A DNA stretch of 14,415 nt, taken from CAYNST01 sp964399955. Its GTDB lineage: Bacteria > Pseudomonadota > Gammaproteobacteria > Pseudomonadales > Cellvibrionaceae. The notes below the pieces were generated by a model that was not told where the DNA came from, ran no database searches, and saw only the letters and a list, made by a program, of their open reading frames with translations. Below, one piece after another: positions 7,471 to 14,415 of the stretch. Within the stretch, counting starts at the first letter, position 1; each line of letters starts with the position of its first letter. Location: positions 1 through 14,415 of the forward strand of contig CAYNST010000090.1 of assembly GCA_964399955.1 (NCBI GenBank). Direction: 5' to 3'. Position numbers and translations under genes: made by a program.

Positions 7471-10398
7471 TTACGGGCAGCCAAACAGTTTTTGCCAGAT
7501 GTGAATAACCGCCTGGCGCTCGGTGGCCATTGTCTCGCCATCTACTACGCTTGGCTGCTGTTGCAGGGCCAGGCGGTGGCCAATGGATCGGAAGGCTTTG
7601 TAGGCTTCGATTAACTGGTTAACCTCTTGGGTTTCGAGCTGGCCCGAAACCTGAAGGCGCTCCAAAATGCGGATGTTGTCCGGATATCGGGTAAGTTCTG
7701 GATAGCGGTTGGCCCAGGCCAGAACGGCATATTGAACCATAAATTCGATATCGACAATACCTCCGGCATCCTGTTTCAGATGAAACTTGCCGGCGGCCTG
7801 ATCCTGCGCTTTGCTGCCCAGCTGAGTGCGCATCTTTTGACGCATTTCCAGCACATCATTTTTCAGTGTGGTCAGGTCGCGGGCTTGGGTAAGCACCGCC
7901 CGACGCAGTGTTTCAAAGCGTTCACACAGCAGGGCGTCACCGGCCACCGCCCGCGCCCGCACCAGCGCCTGGTGCTCCCAGGTCCAGGCGGATTCATACT
8001 GGTACTTTTCAAAGGCAGCAAAGCGGGAAACCAACAGGCCGGAATTGCCCGACGGACGCAGGCGCATGTCTACCTCGTACAGGGTGCCGGCCGGGGTGAC
8101 GGTGGTGAGCAGATGAATGATCTTCTGGCCCAGGCGCATATAAAAGGTGCTGTTGTCCAGGCGGCGGTTGCCCTCGGCATCCCCAGTGGTGCTGCCGTTG
8201 GTATCGGCATCGTGAATGAACACCAGGTCCAGGTCAGAGCCGTGGGCAAGCTCTATGCCGCCCAATTTGCCGTAGGCTACGATAATGAAGCTCGGCTTGC
8301 TGGCGTCACCGCAGGGCAGCCCGTGACGCGCCACCATCAGTTGCCAGGCCTGCTCCAGCACGTACTCAAGAATAACCTCGGCAAGCTCAGTCAGATAGTC
8401 GCTGACTTTCATCAGCGGCATCTTGCCGGTAATTTCACAGGCTGCCACCTTCAACGCATGCGCCGCTCTGAAGTAGCGCAGGGCCTCCATTTGGCCTTCC
8501 AGGTCGCTGCTGTCAACGCGCAGCACCTGTTGCCTGAGGTCCTGCGCCAGCTCGTCCTTGGGTGGCACGCTGAAGAGCGTGGCGGGGTTCAGCAGCTCGT
8601 CGAGCAGAGCGGGAAACTGCGCCAGGCGGTTGGCAATCCAGGGGCTTGCCTCACTCAAAGTCACCAGTCGGTCCAGCGCACCGGGGTTTTCACTCAACAG
8701 CAACAGGTAGGCGCTGCGGCGGGCTACGGCGGTAATGAGTTGCACCAGGCGGGTGAGGGTTTCGGTGGGCTGGCCGCCGGCGGCCAGGCGCTTGAGCAGG
8801 CGCGGCATCAACTCGTCCAGACGCACCCGTCCGGGCGCATGCATGGCCAGTACCGCCGGCGCCTGAAGTATGTCTTCCTGCAGAATGCGCAGAACCCGGT
8901 CGGTATCGGTAAAGCCCAAGCGTTGCAGCTCAGCCTGAGCGTCGCCGTCCGGTAGTTGTACCCGCAACCAAAGTCCCTGCCATACCGAGGGCTTGCCGCT
9001 GTCCGGCCCTGCTTCCGCTTCGTCCGGTTCGGCAATGACGGCACCAAAACGCCGGTGAACAGCATTGCGGTGCTCAAGCAACCGCGCAGTAAAACTTGTC
9101 CAGTCGGCAAAGCCCATCACGTGGGCCAGGCGCGCGCGATGCAGATCGTCGTTGGGCAAACTCTGGGTCTGGCGGTCCTGCATGGCCTGCAGGCCATGCT
9201 CTACGTCGCGCAAAAACAGGTAGGCCTGACGCAGTTCCTGGTCCGTGCCGGGTGGCAGGCAGCCGAGCTTACACAGCAGCGGCAGAATGTGCAGCAAGCG
9301 GCGGTCCTGCAGCTCGGTATCGCGGCCGCCGCGAATGATCTGAAAGGCCTGACCAATGAATTCCACTTCGCGAATGCCGCCCCATCCCAGCTTGATGTTG
9401 CTGTCGAGTTTTTTGCGCTTGGCTTCGCGGTTGATCAACTGCTTGAGGTTGCGCAAGGCGTCGATTGCGGAAAAATCCACATAGCGGCGATAGGTGAAGC
9501 TGCGCAGCAGGTCCATGAGTTCACGCTGCTGGGCGCCGTTGGCATTGCTGGCGATGACCCGCGCCTTGATCATGGCAAACCGCTCCCACTCCCGCCCCTG
9601 GGTCTGGTAATAGTCTTCCAGAGCGTCAAAGTTGCTGACCAGAGCACCGCTCTGGCCGTAGGGCCGCAGGCGCATGTCCACGCGGAACACAAAGCCGTCT
9701 TGAGTGAGCGCATCCAGTGAGCGGATCAGGCGTTGGCCCAGGCGGTTGAAAAATTCCTGGTTGCTTATTGTTTTGCGTGCGCCTTGCGTTTCACCATTGC
9801 GCGGGTAAGCGAAGATCAGGTCGATGTCGGAGGACAGGTTGAGCTCCCATGCGCCCAGCTTGCCCATGCCGATCACCAAAAACGGCTGGGGACGGCCCTT
9901 CGAGTCCTGCGGGGCGCCGGCCTCCCCGGTCAGCGCATGGTAGTGGTGGTCCAGACCGGCCTGCACGCAAGCTTCGGCAAGTGCGGTGACCTCTGCGGTG
10001 GTTTGCAAGGTGTCGCTCAAGCGGTTTAGATCGCGCCAGATGATGCGCAGCATGGCGCGGGTGCGTACCTGCCTCAGGCGTTTGTCGAGTGCTGCGGTAT
10101 CCGCACCGACGTCCCCAATTTCAGCTAGAAAGTCTTGGCGTTGGAGCCTGCGGTCCAGCGAGCCGTCGGTCAGCAGGTCCAGCAGCAGGTGAGGCTTTTC
10201 GCAGAGTGTGCGACCGGCAAAGTCGCTGCCAATCATCACTATCTGAAACTGTGCCACTCGTTCGGCGGTGAACGCCTGTGCCAAGCGTTCAAGCGCCTCT
10301 GCGGCAAGCCCCGTTTGCAGTGCACCGCGCCAGATCTGCAGTGCCGGCGGTACGGGGGTGCCAGGCGTGAATTCAAACACAGTGTCCAGAGAAGCCAT
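7471..10398 (-). CDS. glnE: Glutamine synthetase adenylyltransferase/removase GlnE
   Basis: This is the bifunctional enzyme that attaches AMP to, and removes it from, glutamine synthetase, tuning nitrogen assimilation in response to PII protein and glutamine. It has 975 residues, slightly longer than E. coli GlnE (946). Two nucleotidyltransferase domains are visible. The N-terminal (deadenylylating) one has GMGKLGAWELNLSSDIDLIF at 177-196. The C-terminal (adenylylating) one has YGKLGGIELAHGSDLDLVF at 709-727. Both keep the two metal-binding aspartates (DID and DLD). Each is followed by a DMRLRP motif (241-246 and 777-782) and a GGI(R/V)(E/D)xEF motif (near 340 and 879). I chose MASLDTVFEF at 10398; the frame is open to an ATG 22 codons upstream (10464), but that would run over the tolC terminator and stop. 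The Shine-Dalgarno sequence is weak. The tolC stop lies 62 bp upstream. Confidence 0.95.
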   Translation of the reverse strand: MASLDTVFEFTPGTPVPPALQIWRGALQTGLAAEALERLAQAFTAERVAQFQIVMIGSDFAGRTLCEKPHLLLDLLTDGSLDRRLQRQDFLAEIGDVGADTAALDKRLRQVRTRAMLRIIWRDLNRLSDTLQTTAEVTALAEACVQAGLDHHYHALTGEAGAPQDSKGRPQPFLVIGMGKLGAWELNLSSDIDLIFAYPRNGETQGARKTISNQEFFNRLGQRLIRSLDALTQDGFVFRVDMRLRPYGQSGALVSNFDALEDYYQTQGREWERFAMIKARVIASNANGAQQRELMDLLRSFTYRRYVDFSAIDALRNLKQLINREAKRKKLDSNIKLGWGGIREVEFIGQAFQIIRGGRDTELQDRRLLHILPLLCKLGCLPPGTDQELRQAYLFLRDVEHGLQAMQDRQTQSLPNDDLHRARLAHVMGFADWTSFTARLLEHRNAVHRRFGAVIAEPDEAEAGPDSGKPSVWQGLWLRVQLPDGDAQAELQRLGFTDTDRVLRILQEDILQAPAVLAMHAPGRVRLDELMPRLLKRLAAGGQPTETLTRLVQLITAVARRSAYLLLLSENPGALDRLVTLSEASPWIANRLAQFPALLDELLNPATLFSVPPKDELAQDLRQQVLRVDSSDLEGQMEALRYFRAAHALKVAACEITGKMPLMKVSDYLTELAEVILEYVLEQAWQLMVARHGLPCGDASKPSFIIVAYGKLGGIELAHGSDLDLVFIHDADTNGSTTGDAEGNRRLDNSTFYMRLGQKIIHLLTTVTPAGTLYEVDMRLRPSGNSGLLVSRFAAFEKYQYESAWTWEHQALVRARAVAGDALLCERFETLRRAVLTQARDLTTLKNDVLEMRQKMRTQLGSKAQDQAAGKFHLKQDAGGIVDIEFMVQYAVLAWANRYPELTRYPDNIRILERLQVSGQLETQEVNQLIEAYKAFRSIGHRLALQQQPSVVDGETMATERQAVIHIWQKLFGCP

Positions 10399-10430
10399 GG
10401 CCGAAGCAGCCTTACCAACAGGAGTAGTTG

Positions 10431-10455
10431 AAAAGCAGGCGGGCCGGGACCCGCC
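10431..10455 (-). terminator. Intrinsic terminator after tolC
   Basis: GGCGGG at 10438-10443 and CCCGCC at 10450-10455 form a 6-bp GC stem around a 6-base loop, starting 5 bases after the tolC stop codon. On the minus strand it is followed by TGCTTTTC, a short U-tract. This is a plausible Rho-independent terminator. It lies only 32 bases before the chosen glnE start, so it would attenuate any tolC-to-glnE readthrough. Confidence 0.65.
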
Positions 10456-10460
10456 GCAGG

Positions 10461-11873
10461 TCAATTGCGGGCAAACCGCACTTCACGCTCGGGGTCCAGC
10501 CATTGATTCAGCTGCACCACATCCTCGCTGCTCAGCACACCCGCTGCGGCACGCAGCTGCAGTTGGGCCAGCAGGTAGGTGTAGAGTGCGTCGTTGTAGT
10601 CCCGCTCGGCACTGAACAGGTTGCGCTGGGCATTGAGTACATCCACCAGGTCGCGGGTGCCCACATCATAGCCCGCCTGGGTTGCTTCCAGGGCACTGCG
10701 ACTGGAGACAATGGCCTGGGCCCGTGCCTTGACGGTGGCGACCGAGGTGACAACCGCCTGATAGCTTGAGCGGGTCGACTGCACCACATCGCGTCTGCTT
10801 TGCTGATACAGCTCCTGGGCGCTCAGGTATTGGCTGTAAGCCTGCCGCCGGCTGGCGGATACGCCGCCACCTGCGAACAAGGGCACCGACAAGGTCACCG
10901 ATACCACCGTAGAGTCTTCGTCGCGCAGACTGGTGCCGGCGCTGTTGTGAAAGTCGGTTTCAGTGATGCCGTGGGAGACACGGCCGTAGACGGTGGGGTA
11001 GTGGCCGCTGCGTTGGGTGGCCGCCAGAGATTCTGCCGACTCGGCTCTAAAGCGCGCCGCCTGCAGCTGGCTGTTGTTGGCCAGCGCCTGTTCCACCCAG
11101 GTGTCACGGTCGGTGGGGTCCGGTGGCGTCACTGGAAATTCCTTCTGCAGTGGAGCAACGGCGCCGGGCGAGCCACCGGTCAGGGCTTCCAGTGCCTCAA
11201 AGGAAATGCGCACATTGCCGTCCGCTACCAGCCGCCGCGCGGTGGCAGAGTCGTAGGCGGCCTGGGCTTCGTGCACTTCGGTGATGGCAATCAGGCCCAC
11301 TTCAAATCGTTGACGCGACTGTTGCAGCTGCTGGGACAGAGCCTCTTCTTCGGATTGAGCGGTGGCCAGGTTGTCAACTGCCTGTAACACCGAAAAATAG
11401 GCATCGGCGGTGCGTAAAATCAGGTCCTCTTCCGCAGTGGCAAACACCGCCTCGGCTTCACTGGCCAGGGCCTTGCCCCTTTGATAGCCTTGCCAGGCGC
11501 CCCAGTCGAACAGCGCCTGGTTCACATTGACGGTGGCCGATTTGGAGGTTTGCTCACCGTAGCGGAGGTCCAGCGGCAAGCTGTCTACAGGCACGGATGG
11601 GTCGGCGGCGCCAGTATCTGCACCAGGCAGACGATTGGAGGAGTCACTGCGCAACCAACTGGCTTCCGCAGTGACTTGCGGCAGCAGCCGGGAGCGGCCG
11701 ATGGTGCGGTTTTCCCGGCCGGCGTCGAGATTTGCCCGAGCCGCCTGAAACTGGTGATCATTGGTGGTTGCCTGCTCATAGATTTGTAGCAGCGTTTCAC
11801 CAAATACGGGGGTTGCGGACAAGCTGAAGGCGCAGATCAGTAGCGCGTATCGATTGGAAAATTTACGTTTCAT
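10461..11873 (-). CDS. tolC: TolC-family outer membrane channel
   Basis: This is an outer-membrane efflux/export tunnel of the OEP family, a trimeric duct used by type I secretion systems and RND or MFS pumps. It has 470 residues. Residues 1-25 form a signal peptide (MKRKFSNRY, a hydrophobic core, likely cleavage after PVFG), followed by ETLLQIYEQA, the usual mature start of TolC proteins. Two OEP repeats are visible, at about 27-235 and 255-445. Each has a long Gln/Ala-rich helix; the second carries GYDVGTRDLVDVLNAQRNLF at 401-420. The first repeat holds the beta-strand QALFDWG (119-125), mirrored by SVPLFAGG (329-336). AAGGG six bases upstream supports the ATG. No pump or adaptor gene adjoins, so it probably serves several systems. 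It is divergent from the thi genes. Confidence 0.93.
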   Translation of the reverse strand: MKRKFSNRYALLICAFSLSATPVFGETLLQIYEQATTNDHQFQAARANLDAGRENRTIGRSRLLPQVTAEASWLRSDSSNRLPGADTGAADPSVPVDSLPLDLRYGEQTSKSATVNVNQALFDWGAWQGYQRGKALASEAEAVFATAEEDLILRTADAYFSVLQAVDNLATAQSEEEALSQQLQQSRQRFEVGLIAITEVHEAQAAYDSATARRLVADGNVRISFEALEALTGGSPGAVAPLQKEFPVTPPDPTDRDTWVEQALANNSQLQAARFRAESAESLAATQRSGHYPTVYGRVSHGITETDFHNSAGTSLRDEDSTVVSVTLSVPLFAGGGVSASRRQAYSQYLSAQELYQQSRRDVVQSTRSSYQAVVTSVATVKARAQAIVSSRSALEATQAGYDVGTRDLVDVLNAQRNLFSAERDYNDALYTYLLAQLQLRAAAGVLSSEDVVQLNQWLDPEREVRFARN

Positions 11874-11952
11874 GTTGACCCTTGTTGCGTGCAGTGTGCC
11901 GAATTCCGTGCTGCAGTTTAACGGCAGCCAATGAAGTTTGCATGATGTTCCG

Positions 11953-11980
11953 GTGATAGAAGCGCTTGAGCAGCAGGCAA
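11953..11980 (-). promoter_or_regulatory. Candidate tolC promoter
   Basis: On the minus strand, TTGCCT (11980-11975) and TATCAC (11958-11953) are separated by 16 bases. Each matches four of six consensus sigma-70 positions. Transcription would start about 70-75 bases before the tolC ATG. The match is modest and could be chance. Confidence 0.3.
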
Positions 11981-12030
11981 TTCAATTTAAGTGGCCGGTT
12001 AGCGCTGCAGGCGCGCGTGCAATCACTGCT

Positions 12031-12059
12031 CGTAAATTGCGCGGCGCTTGGGTTAGACT
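12031..12059 (+). promoter_or_regulatory. Candidate thi operon promoter (-10)
   Basis: TAGACT at 12054-12059 is a reasonable -10 hexamer placed so that transcription would begin at or just before the riboswitch P1 strand at 12068. The -35 position at a 17-base spacing reads CGTAAA, which is poor. The position just ahead of the aptamer is the main support. Confidence 0.35.
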
Positions 12060-12067
12060 AGACCAGC

Positions 12068-12147
12068 CTTGTCGGGGTGCAACGCCTGGATTGTTGCTGA
12101 GAAACACCCGCTGACCTGATCCGGTTCGTACCGGCGTAGGGAACGAG
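12068..12147 (+). promoter_or_regulatory. TPP riboswitch aptamer (THI element)
   Basis: This is the RNA sensor for thiamine pyrophosphate that controls thiD-thiC. The conserved TPP-aptamer pieces are all present and in order. P1 is CTTGT (12068-12072) with ACGAG (12143-12147). P2 is GGGTG (12075-12079) with CACCC (12105-12109). P3 is GCAAC with GTTGC (12079-12083, 12093-12097; the shared base at 12079 can pair only once). The pyrimidine-binding CTGAGA lies at 12097-12102. The other arm has CCTGAT (12115-12120), then a P5 hairpin CCGGT/ACCGG (12121-12125, 12130-12134), and the diagnostic GCGTAGGGAA ending at 12143. P3 is short. TPP binding is expected to switch off the thiamine genes. Aptamer identity is very secure; the mechanism of the switch is discussed under the leader. 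Confidence 0.95.
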
Positions 12148-12232
12148 ACCTCCATCCTCACGCTACCCGTCTCGCCATCAGTCTGTCTGTTTTTGCTCCC
12201 CGCCCCCCTTGTCATATTGCTCGGTTAAATCT
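12148..12232 (+). promoter_or_regulatory. C-rich leader between TPP aptamer and thiD (expression platform)
   Basis: This untranslated stretch is strikingly C-rich and G-poor: in 12149-12210 I count 30 C and 8 G in 62 bases. GTCTCG (12169-12174) is fully complementary to CGAGAC (12144-12149), which includes the 3' strand of aptamer P1. TTGCTCCCCG (12193-12202) is complementary to CGGGGTGCAA (12073-12082), the 5' strand of P2/P3, with one mismatch. A five-T run lies at 12190-12194 but is 15 bases beyond the nearest hairpin, so a standard intrinsic terminator is not convincing. No Shine-Dalgarno sequence is evident before thiD. The pattern suits Rho-dependent control, by inference. Confidence 0.55.
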
Positions 12233-13057
12233 ATGGCTGATTCTCAGCATACCCCCGCCCAACGTGCGCGCGTGGTTTTAAGCATTGGCGGCAGTGACTC
12301 CAGCGCCGGTGCCGGTATTCAGGCAGATATCAAAGCCGGCGCGGCTTTCGGCGTCTATGTGGCCACCGCCATCACCGCAGTCACCGCGCAGAATTCCGCC
12401 AGCGTCAGCGGCATTTACGCGCTGACTGCACAGCAGTTGCGGGCGCAAATAGACGCGGTGATGAGCTCCCTGCCGGTGGACGCCATCAAACTGGGCATGC
12501 TTGCCAACGGCGAGCTGCTGCAGGTGGTGGCGGAGTTTATCCGCGAGGCCTGCCTGCCGGTGGTGTTGGACCCGGTATTGGGCGCCACCAGCGGCAGCGC
12601 ATTGACCAACGGCGCCGATATAGACACGCTCTACCGCGAACACTTGATGCCGCACGCCAGCCTGATCACGCCCAACCTACTGGAAGCGGCGCGCCTGTTG
12701 GGCTGCCCGCCCGCCAAAGACTACGCAGACATGGAGCAGCAGGCGCAAGCTCTGCAACAGCTGGGCGCCCGCGCCGTGTTGCTGAAAGGCGGTCATCTGA
12801 ACACGCCGCTCGCCTGCGATTGCCTGTTCATTGACCGGCCCCAGCCCTTCAGTGCGCCGCGGGTGGACACCCCGCATACCCATGGCAGTGGCTGCACCCT
12901 GGCCACAGCCATTGCTGCCGGCCTGGCGCAGGGCTTAACCCTTGCACAGGCAGTGGCTGCGGCAAAAACCTATGTACAGGGGGCCATTCAAGCCGGTCCT
13001 CGCCTGAACCTGGTGCAGGACAACGGTCCACTTCAGCACTTTTACCAATACTGGTGA
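12233..13057 (+). CDS. thiD: HMP/HMP-P kinase ThiD
   Basis: This is hydroxymethylpyrimidine kinase / HMP-phosphate kinase, which makes HMP-PP for coupling to the thiazole in thiamine synthesis. It is a cytoplasmic, ribokinase-fold enzyme of 274 residues, close to the usual length of about 266. Motifs seen are SIGGSDSSAGAGIQAD (17-32, substrate-binding N-terminus), KLGML (86-90), VVLDPVLGATSG (110-121), ITPNLLEA (145-152), LLKGGH (183-188) and THGSGCTLA (216-224), with the anion-hole GSGC and catalytic-region Cys221. I chose the ATG at 12233; an in-frame TTG at 12209 would add eight residues but has only a C-rich tract upstream. Neither start has a clear Shine-Dalgarno sequence. thiC follows after 28 bp and both sit behind the TPP riboswitch, so end-product feedback is expected. 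Confidence 0.95.
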   Translation: MADSQHTPAQRARVVLSIGGSDSSAGAGIQADIKAGAAFGVYVATAITAVTAQNSASVSGIYALTAQQLRAQIDAVMSSLPVDAIKLGMLANGELLQVVAEFIREACLPVVLDPVLGATSGSALTNGADIDTLYREHLMPHASLITPNLLEAARLLGCPPAKDYADMEQQAQALQQLGARAVLLKGGHLNTPLACDCLFIDRPQPFSAPRVDTPHTHGSGCTLATAIAAGLAQGLTLAQAVAAAKTYVQGAIQAGPRLNLVQDNGPLQHFYQYW

Positions 13058-13085
13058 GTTCCCACCTAACCCTGGATGACTTCTT

Positions 13086-14415
13086 ATGACCCAACAAGCC
13101 GATAAAACGTTTCTGAGCAGCGCAGCAAAGGTAGACGAATCTTCAGTGCAGCCGTTCCCCCGCTCACAGAAAATTTACGTGCAGGGCTCGTCTGCTGACA
13201 TTCAGGTGCCCATGCGGGAGATTTCCTTGGCGGACACCCACACCGACCTGGGGGGTGAGCGCAACCCGCCGGTACGCGTTTACGACACCTCCGGCCCCTA
13301 TACGGACCCCAACGCGGTCATCGATGTGCGCCAGGGGTTGGCGGAGGTGCGCTCGCGCTGGATAGAGGCGCGTGGTGATACCGAACTGCTGGCCGACAGC
13401 TCCTCTATTTTTACCAAGGCGCGTTTGAGCGACCCGGGCCTTGCCAGTCTGCGCTTTGCCCACACCCGCACCCCGCGCAAGGCCAAAGCCGGCGCCAACG
13501 TCAGCCAGATGCATTACGCCCGCAAAGGCATTATTACCCCGGAGATGGAATACATTGCCATCCGCGAGAGCATGAGCCTGCAGCAGGCCCGCGAACAGGG
13601 GCAGCTGGAGAGACAGCATCCGGGGCAGTCGTTTGGGGCCAATATCCCTAAGGAGATCACGCCGGAATTTGTGCGTCAGGAAGTGGCCCTGGGACGCGCC
13701 ATCATCCCCGCCAATATCAACCACCCGGAGCTGGAGCCGATGATCATCGGCCGCAACTTCCTGGTCAAAATCAATGGCAATATCGGCAACAGCGCGCTCA
13801 GCTCGTCCATTGAAGAAGAAGTGGCCAAGCTGACCTGGGGTACCCGCTGGGGCGCGGATACCATCATGGATCTGTCCACCGGCAAAAACATCCACGAAAC
13901 CCGCGAGTGGATCATTCGCAACTCCCACGTGCCGATTGGCACCGTACCCATCTACCAGGCACTGGAGAAGGTGGACGGGGTGGCGGAGGACCTGACCTGG
14001 GAGATCTTCCGCGACACGCTGATTGAGCAGGCCGAGCAGGGGGTGGATTATTTCACCATCCATGCCGGCGTCCTCCTGCGCTACATCCCCATGACGGCAA
14101 AGCGGGTCACCGGTATCGTCAGCCGCGGAGGATCCATCATGGCCAAATGGTGCCTCGCTCATCACAAAGAGAACTTCCTCTATACCCACTGGCGCGACAT
14201 CTGTGAGATCATGGCCGCATACGATATCTCGTTTTCCATCGGCGACGGCCTGCGCCCCGGCTGCATCGCTGACGCCAACGACGACGCCCAGTTTGGCGAA
14301 CTACAGACGCAGGGCGAACTCACTCGAATCGCATGGGAGTACGACGTGCAGGTCATGAACGAAGGCCCCGGTCACGTGCCCATGCACATGATCAAAGAAA
14401 ACATGGAAAAGCAAC
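13086..14415 (+). CDS. thiC: HMP-P synthase ThiC (partial, runs off window)
   Basis: This is phosphomethylpyrimidine synthase, the radical-SAM enzyme that rearranges aminoimidazole ribotide into HMP-P. The frame stays open from the ATG at 13086 to the window edge, giving 443 residues, about 70% of the usual length of roughly 630. The N-terminal ThiC domain has the RVYDTSGPYTDP motif (64-75), followed by ANVSQMHYARKGIITPEMEY (137-156), IIPANINHPELEPMIIG (206-222), VKINGNIGNS (227-236), SRGGSIMAKWC (346-356), SFSIGDGLRPGCIADAND (382-399) and the metal-binding EGPGHVPMH (426-434). The C-terminal iron-sulfur cluster motif (CX2CX4C) lies beyond the window. The start follows thiD by 28 bp, with GGATGA upstream. 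The next gene it supplies is thiD, so the two act in sequence under one riboswitch. Confidence 0.97.
   Translation, partial: MTQQADKTFLSSAAKVDESSVQPFPRSQKIYVQGSSADIQVPMREISLADTHTDLGGERNPPVRVYDTSGPYTDPNAVIDVRQGLAEVRSRWIEARGDTELLADSSSIFTKARLSDPGLASLRFAHTRTPRKAKAGANVSQMHYARKGIITPEMEYIAIRESMSLQQAREQGQLERQHPGQSFGANIPKEITPEFVRQEVALGRAIIPANINHPELEPMIIGRNFLVKINGNIGNSALSSSIEEEVAKLTWGTRWGADTIMDLSTGKNIHETREWIIRNSHVPIGTVPIYQALEKVDGVAEDLTWEIFRDTLIEQAEQGVDYFTIHAGVLLRYIPMTAKRVTGIVSRGGSIMAKWCLAHHKENFLYTHWRDICEIMAAYDISFSIGDGLRPGCIADANDDAQFGELQTQGELTRIAWEYDVQVMNEGPGHVPMHMIKENMEKQ

Larger units (their letters stand above)
11874..12067. other. Divergent promoter region, tolC / thi leader
   Basis: These 194 bases separate the tolC start (leftward) from the TPP aptamer (rightward). 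I see no gene in them. They must hold both promoters. The best candidates are listed separately, and neither is a strong match. The first 17 bases hold the tolC Shine-Dalgarno sequence. Confidence 0.6.

Noticed and set aside
7627..8955. 442-codon open frame on the plus strand
   Set aside because: It lies wholly antisense to glnE, whose motifs are intact throughout. The translation is His/Gln/Gly-rich with no family signature, as expected for the reverse strand of a GC-rich gene.
10399..10464. N-terminal extension of glnE (ATG at 10464)
   Set aside because: It would be translated through the tolC terminator hairpin and tolC stop and adds 22 residues with no family support; MASLDTVFEF is a better start.
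12144..12194. Intrinsic terminator in the thiD leader (CGAGAC/GTCTCG hairpin plus T-run)
   Set aside because: The stem has only 6 bp with a 19-base loop, and the T-run lies 15 bases beyond it, so it does not fit a standard Rho-independent terminator. It would also form when P1 is open, the opposite of the expected off-switch.
13164..14189. 341-codon open frame on the minus strand
   Set aside because: It is antisense to thiC, which is unmistakable in the plus frame through the window end. It has no recognisable domain or ribosome-binding site.
1..14415. A new defence, mobile or multi-gene system
   Set aside because: I looked for transposases, integrases, toxin-antitoxin pairs, CRISPR repeats, tRNA genes and clusters of unknown genes on both strands. 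Apart from one 70-residue protein, every gene fits a conserved core family with intact motifs.

Overview
The window comes from the chromosome of a GC-rich gammaproteobacterium. The evidence is the lipid A/Kdo pair msbA-waaA, a 309-residue IlvE, a two-domain GlnE, a TolC-family outer membrane protein, thiD-thiC behind a TPP riboswitch, and a GspA/GspB (ExeA/ExeB) pair. From memory, waaA, msbA, ilvE, glnE, tolC and thiC lie in the same relative order in Pseudomonas, although far more spread out there. That suggests the broad Pseudomonas/Cellvibrio/marine gammaproteobacteria group. I cannot name a genus. No tRNA, rRNA, insertion sequence, phage gene or CRISPR array was seen.

Layout, left to right. 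A 70-residue protein of unknown function (97-309, +) has a strong Shine-Dalgarno sequence. A 318-bp stretch without a gene follows. Next come gspA (628-2280, +) and gspB (2295-3215, +), 14 bp apart, which help a type II secretion secretin assemble in the peptidoglycan/outer membrane. They converge on a minus-strand block read from right to left: tolC (11873-10461), glnE (10398-7471), ilvE (7384-6455), msbA (6320-4575) and waaA (4560-3268). Hairpins follow tolC, glnE and ilvE, so these three are probably semi-independent units. msbA and waaA are 14 bp apart and look like one LPS operon. On the right, divergent from tolC, a TPP riboswitch (about 12068-12147) leads into thiD (12233-13057, +) and thiC (13086 to beyond the window end, +).

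How the genes work together. waaA adds Kdo to the lipid A precursor and msbA flips the product across the inner membrane, so they form an envelope module. tolC (export tunnel) and gspAB (secretin assembly) also act at the envelope. ilvE and glnE belong to amino acid and nitrogen metabolism. thiC makes HMP-P and thiD phosphorylates it to HMP-PP, the pyrimidine branch of thiamine synthesis; the riboswitch shuts this off when the end product TPP is abundant.

I see no convincing new multi-gene system: almost all coding sequence belongs to conserved core families. The best item for follow-up is the leader between the TPP aptamer and thiD. It is very C-rich and G-poor, and two of its segments are complementary to strands that the aptamer itself uses. 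Lesser items are the unknown small protein, the gspA leader, an imperfect 8-nt tandem repeat before msbA, and a perfect 26-bp palindrome after ilvE.
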